Origin: Paucihalobacter ruber
GTDB taxonomy: Bacteria > Bacteroidota > Bacteroidia > Flavobacteriales > Flavobacteriaceae
Length of the DNA stretch: 64,000 nucleotides
Reading direction: 5' to 3'
NCBI RefSeq assembly: GCF_006494535.1
Contig: NZ_VHIQ01000002.1
Location: forward strand, 310,001-374,000
Below the pieces are notes generated by a model, which was given only the letters and a program-made list of their open reading frames with translations, did no database searches and was not told the DNA's origin. This document shows, in pieces, positions 52,566 through 59,479 of this stretch. Every line of letters starts with the position of its first letter. Positions within the stretch are counted from its first letter, which is position 1. Both the position numbers and the translations under genes were made by a program.

Positions 52566-54794
52566 ATGAGTAGAAATAAAAAGAAAAAATCTTCTAACAA
52601 AATAAATAATCTTACTTCCAGTATATTAGCAATTTTAAAAAAGGAAAAAAACAAAAGTTTTAATTACAAACAAATTGCCGCAATACTTAATGTTGATGAT
52701 GCCAGTAGCAGAAATCAAATTATTAAAACACTTCATAAATTGCTGGCTAAAAAAGAAATTGAAGAAGTGGAACGCGGTAAATTTAAAGCCGTGATTAACA
52801 CACAATACTATACAGGAATATTAGATTTATCGGGCAGAGGCAGTGGCTATATTATTTCAGAAGAATTTGATGACGATATTTTTGTAGCTTCCAATAATCT
52901 CAATAAAGCTTTAGACGGCGATCAAGTAGAATTTTATCTGTATAAAAGACGAAAAAACGGTCGGTTAGAAGGTGAAATTGTAAACATTGTTAAGCGTTCT
53001 AAAAACGACTATGTTGGAGTGATTCAATTGCAAAAAAACTTTGCCTTTGTAATAGCCGACAGTAATAAAATGCACAAAGACATTTTTGTACCTATCAACA
53101 AAACTTTAAATGCTGAAGACGGCGATAAAGTACTGGTGCAGTTGGAAGATTGGCCTGAAAAAGCTGATTCACCCTACGGAAAGGTGATAAAAGTATTGGG
53201 TAAACCCGGTGAACACAGCACCGAAATTCACGCTATTTTAGCAGATTACGGTTTACCGGCCGAGTTTCCACCTGAAGTTGAAGAATTCGCCAATCAAATT
53301 GATACTTCTATCAATAAAGAGGAAATTGCTAAGCGAAAAGATTTAAGAGATACCTTAACATTTACGATAGATCCTAAAGATGCCAAAGATTTTGACGATG
53401 CCTTATCGTTTAAAATTCTCGACAATGGCGATTACGAAATTGGTATTCATATTGCTGATGTTTCGCACTATTTGCAACCCAATACCATTCTCGATGAAGA
53501 AGCCTACGAGCGTGCTACTTCTATTTATTTGGTAGATAGAGTCGTACCAATGTTACCTGAAATTCTATCCAACAACGCCTGTTCGCTGAGACCTAACGAA
53601 GAAAAATTTACCTTTTCGGCCATTTTTGAACTCAATCAAAAAGCCGAAGTTAAACAACAATGGTTTGGTAGAACGGTAACTTATAGCGATGCGCGTTTTG
53701 CTTACGAAGAAGCTCAGGCTATCATAGAAAACAATCCTAACAGCGATGTTTTAAATTTAGGCGGAATTAAAACGACCATTCCTAAAGAAGTATCGTTAAC
53801 AGGTATTGAATATCAAACCAAACCCGAGATTGCCCGGGCTGTTTTAATTTTAGATAACCTGGCAAAAAAAATGCGCAGTAAACGCATGGCTTCCGGAGCT
53901 ATTTCATTTGATAAAGTTGAAGTGAAGTTTAATTTAGACGAAGCCAATAATCCGGTTGGTATTTATGCTAAAACCAGTAAAGATTCCAATAAATTAATTG
54001 AAGAATTTATGCTGCTGGCCAACAAAAAAGTAGCCGAATTTATAGGAAAACAAAAACCCGAAAAAACCTTCGTTTATCGTATTCACGACGAACCTGACGA
54101 CAGCAAATTAGCTGCGCTTCAAAATATTGTGGGCAGATTTGGCCACAAACTTAATTTTCAGGATAAAAAAACCACGGCAGCTTCACTTAATAAATTATTA
54201 ACGGCCGTTGTTGGCACTAAAGAACAAAACTTGGTTGATACGCTTACCATTCGAAGTATGAGTAAGGCAGAATATTCAACCCAAAATATAGGTCACTACG
54301 GACTCGCTTTCGATTATTACAGTCATTTTACATCGCCTATCAGACGCTATCCCGATGTAATGACACACAGATTGCTTCAGCATTATTTAGATGGCGGAAA
54401 AGCGCCTAGTAACGAGGTTTACGAAGAAAAATGTCAGCACTGCAGCAATATGGAATATTTAGCCACCAAAGCCGAACGCGATTCCATTAAATACATGCAA
54501 ATACGCTTTATGCAAGATCACCAGGATCAACCTTTTGTTGGCGTTATATCCGGTGTCACCGATTGGGGTATTTATGTTGAAATTATTGAAAACAAATGCG
54601 AAGGCATGGTGCGTTTGCAAGATTTAAAAGACGATCACTATATCTTTGATCAACAAGAATACGCCGTTATTGGCCGAAAAACCAAAAATATGTATCAACT
54701 TGGTGACGAAGTTGTGGTAAAGGTTAAAAATGCCGATTTAGTTAAAAAACATTTAGATTTTGAATTACTTGGAAAACATGAACCTGAAAATTAA
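52566..54794 (+). CDS. rnr: ribonuclease R
   Basis: A 742-residue 3'-5' exoribonuclease. The N-terminal winged-helix region is Lys-rich (SRNKKKKSSNK). Cold-shock/OB domains have FKAVINTQYYTGILDLSGRG and DDIFVASNNL. The RNB catalytic core is RDTLTFTIDPKDAKDFDDAL with the four-Asp motif; later YSHFTSPIRRYPDVMTHRLL. The C-terminal S1 domain is VISGVTDWGIYVEI. It degrades structured RNA. The next gene overlaps its 3' end. Confidence 0.95.
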   Translation: MSRNKKKKSSNKINNLTSSILAILKKEKNKSFNYKQIAAILNVDDASSRNQIIKTLHKLLAKKEIEEVERGKFKAVINTQYYTGILDLSGRGSGYIISEEFDDDIFVASNNLNKALDGDQVEFYLYKRRKNGRLEGEIVNIVKRSKNDYVGVIQLQKNFAFVIADSNKMHKDIFVPINKTLNAEDGDKVLVQLEDWPEKADSPYGKVIKVLGKPGEHSTEIHAILADYGLPAEFPPEVEEFANQIDTSINKEEIAKRKDLRDTLTFTIDPKDAKDFDDALSFKILDNGDYEIGIHIADVSHYLQPNTILDEEAYERATSIYLVDRVVPMLPEILSNNACSLRPNEEKFTFSAIFELNQKAEVKQQWFGRTVTYSDARFAYEEAQAIIENNPNSDVLNLGGIKTTIPKEVSLTGIEYQTKPEIARAVLILDNLAKKMRSKRMASGAISFDKVEVKFNLDEANNPVGIYAKTSKDSNKLIEEFMLLANKKVAEFIGKQKPEKTFVYRIHDEPDDSKLAALQNIVGRFGHKLNFQDKKTTAASLNKLLTAVVGTKEQNLVDTLTIRSMSKAEYSTQNIGHYGLAFDYYSHFTSPIRRYPDVMTHRLLQHYLDGGKAPSNEVYEEKCQHCSNMEYLATKAERDSIKYMQIRFMQDHQDQPFVGVISGVTDWGIYVEIIENKCEGMVRLQDLKDDHYIFDQQEYAVIGRKTKNMYQLGDEVVVKVKNADLVKKHLDFELLGKHEPEN

Positions 54795-55464
54795 AATGAT
54801 AGCTATTGTTATTTTGTGTGCTTTCTTCGGAAGTGTGACAGCACAAAATACGCGTGAAACATCAATTAAAGAATTCTCAACCATAAAGGTGTACGATTTA
54901 ATTGAGCTCAACTTGATTCCTTCAACCGAAAACAAAGTTGTGATTACCGGAAGTAATACTGAAGAGGTTGAAGTAGTACAAAACGGCAGTACCTTAAAAA
55001 TTAGAATGCAACTTAAAAAGTTGTTTAAAGGTACCGATGTTGAAGTGAATGTGTATTACACCAATCTAAATATAATAGACGCTAACGAAGGTTGTATCAT
55101 TACAGCCAATAATCTCATCAAACAAAACAGTCTTGAAATAAGAACTCAGGAAGGCGCCAAAGTTGATGCCAATCTGGAGCTTGAAGACTTAAAAATTCGT
55201 GCCGTCACCGGTGGAATTGTTGATGTAAAAGGCACAGCCACGAATCAAGATATCAGTATTTATACAGGAGGCATCTACAATGCCGAAAATTTAATAACGC
55301 AAACCACAACTGTTAGAATCAACGCAGCCGGAGAAGCGCACGTAAACGCAAACCAAAGTGTAGATGCTAAAATCAGGGCAGGAGGCGACGTCTATGTTTA
55401 TGGCAATCCAAAAACAATTTCAGAGAATATTGCCTTGGGTGGCAGCTTAAAACGCGTGAATTAG
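54778..55464 (+). CDS. head-GIN domain (DUF2807) exported protein
   Basis: 228 residues from ATG 54778, overlapping rnr by 17 nt; an ATG at 54796, just after the rnr stop, is the alternative. A signal peptide ends FGSVTAQ. The remainder is a right-handed beta-helix-like DUF2807: IKEFSTIKVYDLIELNLIPS, KVVITGSNTEEVEVVQNGST and repeats around GGIVDVKGTATNQDISIYTGG. Envelope-located, function unknown; it is translationally coupled to rnr. Confidence 0.9.
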   Translation: MNLKIKMIAIVILCAFFGSVTAQNTRETSIKEFSTIKVYDLIELNLIPSTENKVVITGSNTEEVEVVQNGSTLKIRMQLKKLFKGTDVEVNVYYTNLNIIDANEGCIITANNLIKQNSLEIRTQEGAKVDANLELEDLKIRAVTGGIVDVKGTATNQDISIYTGGIYNAENLITQTTTVRINAAGEAHVNANQSVDAKIRAGGDVYVYGNPKTISENIALGGSLKRVN

Positions 55465-55475
55465 CGATACTTTGC

Positions 55476-55483
55476 TAAATTTG
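55476..55483 (+). promoter_or_regulatory. putative -7 box of the LysE-family gene
   Basis: TAAATTTG, 18 nt before the ATG at 55502. Confidence 0.4.
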
Positions 55484-55501
55484 TAAAAAACCGGCTTTTT
55501 A

Positions 55502-56182
55502 ATGATTGACGATATTTTAGCGGCCATTCCATTTGGGATTATTCTTGCCTTTACTATTGGTCCGGTATTTTTTGTATTGCTCGAAACCAGCGCCACCAAA
55601 GGTTTTAAAAGCGCTTTGGTATTTGATATAGGCGTGATGCTCGCAGATATTGTGTTTATTGCTATTGCCTTTTACAGTACCAACAACCTTATCGAAAAAG
55701 TAAAAGACGACCCAAATTTTTTGGTGTTTGGGGGTGTGTTATTAGTAGTTTACGGAATCATTTCCTTTATAAAAACCTCTAATTCGTTTAAAATGATTGT
55801 TAGAGAATACCGTAAAGTCACCATTCAAAAAGACTATGCCAAACTATTCATTAAAGGATTTTTACTCAATTTTATCAATATAGGCGTGTTGTTAGGTTGG
55901 TTGGGTTTTATTGTGGTAGCCAATTCAATTACCACCAGCGAAGACGGCGTCATGGTATTCGTCATCACCATGTTGGTGACCTATTTTGTGGTAGATTTAT
56001 TTAAGATGGCAGCCGCTAAACGTCTTAAAAATAAACTCACACCCAGACTTATTTTTAAAACAAAAAAAATTATCGCCTTGGTTATTTTAGGTTTTGGAGT
56101 GTTGTTATTAGTACAAGGTTTGTTTCCAAAAGCTTATGAGAAAAACAAACAGCGCATTGAAACTATTAAACCAATCGATTAA
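55502..56182 (+). CDS. LysE family translocator
   Basis: A 226-residue inner-membrane exporter with about six helices. The family signature is IPFGIILAFTIGPVFFVLLE near the start, then GFKSALVFDIGVMLADIVFI. A cytoplasmic loop has EYRKVTIQKDYAKLFIKGFL and the next helices FINIGVLLGWLGFIVVAN. LysE/RhtB proteins export amino acids or related metabolites; the substrate is not predictable. It is the last core gene before the repeat-bounded cassettes. Confidence 0.88.
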   Translation: MIDDILAAIPFGIILAFTIGPVFFVLLETSATKGFKSALVFDIGVMLADIVFIAIAFYSTNNLIEKVKDDPNFLVFGGVLLVVYGIISFIKTSNSFKMIVREYRKVTIQKDYAKLFIKGFLLNFINIGVLLGWLGFIVVANSITTSEDGVMVFVITMLVTYFVVDLFKMAAAKRLKNKLTPRLIFKTKKIIALVILGFGVLLLVQGLFPKAYEKNKQRIETIKPID

Positions 56183-56247
56183 CATCTGTTTTTATTTAAA
56201 ATTTAGCAACTTTTATTAGTAAACTAAAACAGCGCATTTTTTGTTTA

Positions 56248-56408
56248 ACCACAAAGCGCACTGAGAAGGCGCAAAGTGCACAAAGCAAAACACAACTCTG
56301 TGTTCTTGTTGTAATACTTCGTGATCGTTGTGGTTAATAAAACCCACCGCTAAGACGCTAAAAATGCAAAACAAATTCCCTGCGCCCTTTGAGCCTTTGC
56401 GGTAAAAA
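56248..56408. repeat. fold-back intergenic repeat, left copy
   Basis: Begins ACCACAAAGCGCACTGAG and ends CCTTTGCGGTAAA. Its left part is a rough inverted complement of its right part (CGCAAAG... / ...CTTTGCG). The inner stretch AAAACACAACTCTGTGTTCT and the GTGGTTAATAAAACCCACCG run are shared with 62199-62363. Confidence 0.7.
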
Positions 56409-56417
56409 AGAAATATT

Positions 56418-56810
56418 GCAACCCTTTAACAAACAACTAAATAACAAACCAACTATTAATAAACCGTAAAAATTTAAACCATAAAACCCCAAACCGTAAC
56501 GGTTTTTCCGTACTATCTAGTAATAACGCGGTGTGAGAGACGTAAAAATTTAACATTTAATAAGTTAACTAAAAAATTTTTAAAATTTTATTAGGTAGAG
56601 TAAAATTTTTTTTTTAAGATTTGTAATGTTGTTAAGCGCAATTAAATTTTACAAGTAGTTTAATTACAGGCAACAACAAAACTAAAGGCCTTTAACCTAA
56701 ACCAACGTTGGTTTTTTATTTTAACTTGTATCACTTGTAATTTTTAAATCTTGTAACAACAAATTAAGTATTAATCATGCCGTCTTATGGCAATTTAAAT
56801 TTTAAAAATT
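56418..56810 (+). promoter_or_regulatory. conserved leader of GLPGLI cassette 1
   Basis: 56423-56580 is nearly identical to 57995-58170 in front of cassette 2. It contains AACGG-TTTTT-CCGTA (56498-56512), then TAATAACGCGGTGTGAGAGA and a long AT tract. A second shared block (56748-56816) holds ATCATGCCGTCTTATGGC and runs into the start codon. The G+C-poor context and strict conservation suggest an operator and leader RNA controlling the cassette. Confidence 0.6.
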
Positions 56811-57044
56811 ATGAAACGTAAAGTTTTTAGTGTACTTTGTTTAATATGCTTTTGTATTGTTATCGGTTCGAATAAATTAACAACTTCAACGGATTGTATT
56901 GAAGAAACTTTTGACGCAATGGATGAAATGGATGATTTGGGTTATTCGGATTTAGCTGCTTCATGTATGGGTAATTTTGTGTTAGCTGCATGTCAAGGAT
57001 GGCCTGTTACAATTGAAGAGGCGGAAATATGTTTTGACCTGTGA
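56811..57044 (+). CDS. small secreted cysteine-containing protein, GLPGLI cassette 1
   Basis: 77 residues. A hydrophobic signal (VFSVLCLICFCIVIGSN, residues ~5-21) is followed by a ~55-residue acidic mature part with TDCIEETFDAMDEMDDLGYS and Cys at about 29, 52, 60 and 74, enough for two disulphides. The first seven codons (K-R-x-x-F-S-V) and the leader match the second cassette's small gene, but the mature part has diverged, keeping a DCxE/DCFE motif. The GLPGLI gene starts 3 nt after its stop. Possibly a secreted peptide handled by the GLPGLI protein and receptor. No family recognised. Confidence 0.7.
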   Translation: MKRKVFSVLCLICFCIVIGSNKLTTSTDCIEETFDAMDEMDDLGYSDLAASCMGNFVLAACQGWPVTIEEAEICFDL

Positions 57045-57047
57045 TCA

Positions 57048-57788
57048 ATGAAAAAATCAACTTTTATCCTTTATGTTTGTTTATTTTTTCAACTTTCATC
57101 TTTTTCACAGAAATATGGAAGAGTGGTATATAGAGTAAATTCAGAAAAATTAACACAAAATAATTCTGAATCTGAATCTAGAAAAACTTTCGTGTTGTTA
57201 ATGAACAATATGAGTGTTATAAGAGACAGCATTCAACTGAATCTAGATTTTAAAGACAATGCATCAATATTTTATGTTGACACCAAGACTAATCTGGGAT
57301 TATCAAATTTAAAAGGTTATAAAGGTATTATTAATTCTTTTAACGTCTTTTACCGTAACGATAATACAGACACCCTTATAGAGGTTGTTAATTCAGACAA
57401 AATTTATTTAGTCACCTCAAAAGCTTCTGAAATTTCTTGGAAGATCACTAACGAAACCAAAGTCATTGGAAATTATAAATGTATAAAAGCAGAAGGTAGT
57501 ATTAAAAGTCATAGTTTAACAAAAGGACTGCATACAAAAATGTTAACGGCGTGGTTTTGTCCGGAGATCCCTATAAAACTTGGGCCAAAAGGATATGGCG
57601 GTTTACCGGGGTTAATTATGGAACTAAAGGAAGGCAAATTAACCTATTATGTAAAGGCTTTAAATTTTAACTTAGATGATGTTTCAATTAACAAACCCGT
57701 GAAAGGTAAAGTAATTTTTAAGGAAGATTTTTTTAACCTAAAACCAACAATAACAACAGATAATTTTAAAGAGCATATTGGAAATTAA
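57048..57788 (+). CDS. GLPGLI family protein, cassette 1
   Basis: 246 residues. A signal peptide ends LSSFSQ (~20). It shows the defining motif GPKGYGGLPGLIMELKEGKL near residue 185, preceded by TAWFCPEIPIKL. An earlier SWKITNETKVIGNYKCIKAEG is also typical (TIGR01200/Porph_ging). These Bacteroidota proteins are exported and of unknown function, commonly next to TonB receptors. The second-cassette paralogue is 242 residues and only moderately similar, so the duplication is old or under diversifying pressure. A strong terminator follows. Confidence 0.9.
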   Translation: MKKSTFILYVCLFFQLSSFSQKYGRVVYRVNSEKLTQNNSESESRKTFVLLMNNMSVIRDSIQLNLDFKDNASIFYVDTKTNLGLSNLKGYKGIINSFNVFYRNDNTDTLIEVVNSDKIYLVTSKASEISWKITNETKVIGNYKCIKAEGSIKSHSLTKGLHTKMLTAWFCPEIPIKLGPKGYGGLPGLIMELKEGKLTYYVKALNFNLDDVSINKPVKGKVIFKEDFFNLKPTITTDNFKEHIGN

Positions 57789-57816
57789 TAATAAAGTCAT
57801 TTTGATCATTATTTTG

Positions 57817-57853
57817 AAAATCCTGTTTTGAATACAGGATTTTCTTTTTTTTT
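57817..57853 (+). terminator. strong terminator after cassette 1
   Basis: Perfect 10-bp stem AAAATCCTGT/ACAGGATTTT with a 7-nt loop, then C and nine T residues. Confidence 0.88.
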
Positions 57854-57856
57854 GCC

Positions 57857-57946
57857 TCGGCCCAACAAATCCAAGTCACAGGCAAAGTCGCCGATAGCCT
57901 TCAAAACCCACTGGGCTATGCCAACATTTTAGCCATGCCAGAGTAA
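57857..57946 (+). pseudogene. truncated TonB-receptor N-terminus (cassette 1 remnant)
   Basis: About 85 bp nearly identical to 59549-59633. It reads A-Q-Q-I-Q-V-T-G-K-V and continues NPLGYANILAMPE before a stop. It corresponds to the mature N-terminus of the 897-aa receptor (signal peptide and the remaining ~860 codons are gone). It shows that cassette 1 once had a receptor or received a piece of one by recombination. Confidence 0.85.
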
Positions 57947-57966
57947 GTGATAGAGACGTTTACCAA

Positions 57967-57986
57967 CCCACGGTTTTAACCGTGGG
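57967..57986. repeat. palindrome CCCACGGTT-TT-AACCGTGGG
   Basis: A perfect 9-bp stem with a 2-nt loop, between the receptor remnant and the second leader. Resembles hairpins near the ends of IS200/IS605-type or REP elements; no transposase is nearby. Confidence 0.6.
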
Positions 57987-57994
57987 AGATCAAG

Positions 57995-58425
57995 CCAAAC
58001 ATAAAACACAACCCTTTAACAAACAACTAAATACCAAACAAACTCTTAATAAAACGTTAAAATTTAAACCATAAAACCCCAAACCATTACGGTTTTTCCG
58101 TACTATTTAGTAATAACGCGGTGTGCGAGACGTAAAAATTTAACATTTAATAAGTTAGATAAAAAATATTTAAAAAAAGGTTTGTTTTAATCGTTTTTTT
58201 TTTTTGCTTTGTGAGGTTCTTTGCTAATAGTGAGAAAATAACAAGGTTTTTTATTATGGCATTGAACAAATAGATTAATCTAAATATCCGGTACCGGTTT
58301 ATTTAAAAATCTCCTTGTAAAGCCTTGTATCCTTGTAAAGCCTTGTATCCTTGTAATTTTTAAATCTTGTAAAACAAATTAAGTATTAATCATGCCGTCT
58401 TATGGCGGTTTAAATTTTAAAAATT
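57995..58425 (+). promoter_or_regulatory. conserved leader of GLPGLI cassette 2
   Basis: Second copy of the 56423 block with TACGG-TTTTT-CCGTA (58088-58102, perfect 5-5-5), then an unshared stretch with the tandem phrase AAGCCTTGTATCCTTGTA, then the second shared block with ATCATGCCGTCTTATGGC up to the start codon. Confidence 0.6.
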
Positions 58426-58674
58426 ATGAAACGTACAATTTTTAGTGTATTTATGTCGGTATTTTTATTAGGTAGTCTAAATAGTGCTAATAATCATGTT
58501 GATAGTTTTGAAGACATATCTTCTGATTGTTTTGAAAATGCCATGGAATTATATAATTTATATCTTGCTCATGGAAGAAGTAGAGAGGTTGCATTGCAAG
58601 CAGGGTCCGATTATTATGAGGATTGTCTGGAATGGGAAGCTGAAGCACTCATACCTGAACCTTGTGGATGTTAA
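58426..58674 (+). CDS. small secreted cysteine-containing protein, GLPGLI cassette 2
   Basis: 82 residues. The signal peptide (residues ~4-21, IFSVFMSVFLLGSLNSAN) precedes an acidic mature part with SDCFENAMELYNLYLAHGRS, SDYYEDCLEWEAEA and a C-terminal EPCGC. Four cysteines are present. It is the positional and leader-sequence counterpart of the 77-residue protein at 56811, though the mature parts align only around DCxE. A hairpin and 53 nt separate it from the GLPGLI gene. No family recognised. Confidence 0.7.
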   Translation: MKRTIFSVFMSVFLLGSLNSANNHVDSFEDISSDCFENAMELYNLYLAHGRSREVALQAGSDYYEDCLEWEAEALIPEPCGC

Positions 58675-58681
58675 AAAATTT

Positions 58682-58712
58682 AAATAGCTACGATTTTTAA
58701 TCGTGGCTATTT
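58682..58712 (+). other. intercistronic hairpin in cassette 2
   Basis: A 14-bp stem with one G-T pair (AAATAGCTACGATT/AATCGTGGCTATTT, loop TTT), followed by CTTAATACTTTTTAT. It could be a partial terminator that makes the small protein in excess over the downstream gene. Cassette 1 has no equivalent. Confidence 0.6.
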
Positions 58713-58727
58713 CTTAATACTTTTTAT

Positions 58728-59456
58728 ATGGAGAGAATTTTTCAGTGGTTTATCATTATTTTATCACAACTGAGTTTTTCACAAAACTTAAGTGGCATCG
58801 TTGAATACAAAGTGATAAGCCAAATAACAACCGACACCATTTCAAACCAAAGGACAGCTGCAATATTTGAAAATATTACAAACCAATTTGAGAAACTTAG
58901 TTTTAGGCTTGAATTTAATGCTAATGAGTCAATTTTTGAACTTAATACCATATTGAAAAGTGATAATAGCGCTGAGAAAGCATTTGTAAGTCAAGCAATT
59001 TCAATAGTAGAAGGTGAAACAACCTATTTAAATTTGGCAGAAAGCAAAAGATTAATCATTAAAAAATTATTCAGTGATGTTTTTTTGGTGAGTGACAACC
59101 TTGAAATTGATTGGAAGATCGTTAACAACTCAAAAGAAATAAACGGTTATGAATGTTTTAAGGCTGAAGTAATTCTTAAAGCTGATAAAATGCACACAAA
59201 AGACAGACAAGTGACAGCATGGTTCACTAATAAAATACCTGTTTCGCATGGACCACGAGGATTTGCTGGATTACCAGGCTTAATACTCGAGTTACAAGTA
59301 GATGATATCGATTTTGTAGCAAATAAAATAACTTTCAAGAATAAAGACGAAGTTAAAATCAATGCGCCAACAAAAGGCATTAAACTAACACTGCCAGAAT
59401 ACCACAATCTTGTCATGGAGAAAATTTATGAGTATGGTTTTGAAAAGAGACAATAA
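58728..59456 (+). CDS. GLPGLI family protein, cassette 2
   Basis: 242 residues. A signal peptide ends LSFSQ (~18). The signature GPRGFAGLPGLILELQVDDI lies near residue 182, preceded by TAWFTNKIPVSH; WKIVNNSKEINGYECFKAEV matches the paralogue's WKITNETKVIGNYKCIKAEG. Exported protein of unknown function. The TonB receptor gene begins 23 nt downstream, so the three genes form an operon. Confidence 0.9.
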   Translation: MERIFQWFIIILSQLSFSQNLSGIVEYKVISQITTDTISNQRTAAIFENITNQFEKLSFRLEFNANESIFELNTILKSDNSAEKAFVSQAISIVEGETTYLNLAESKRLIIKKLFSDVFLVSDNLEIDWKIVNNSKEINGYECFKAEVILKADKMHTKDRQVTAWFTNKIPVSHGPRGFAGLPGLILELQVDDIDFVANKITFKNKDEVKINAPTKGIKLTLPEYHNLVMEKIYEYGFEKRQ

Positions 59457-59479
59457 ATAACTTTCTCATATATTAAAAT

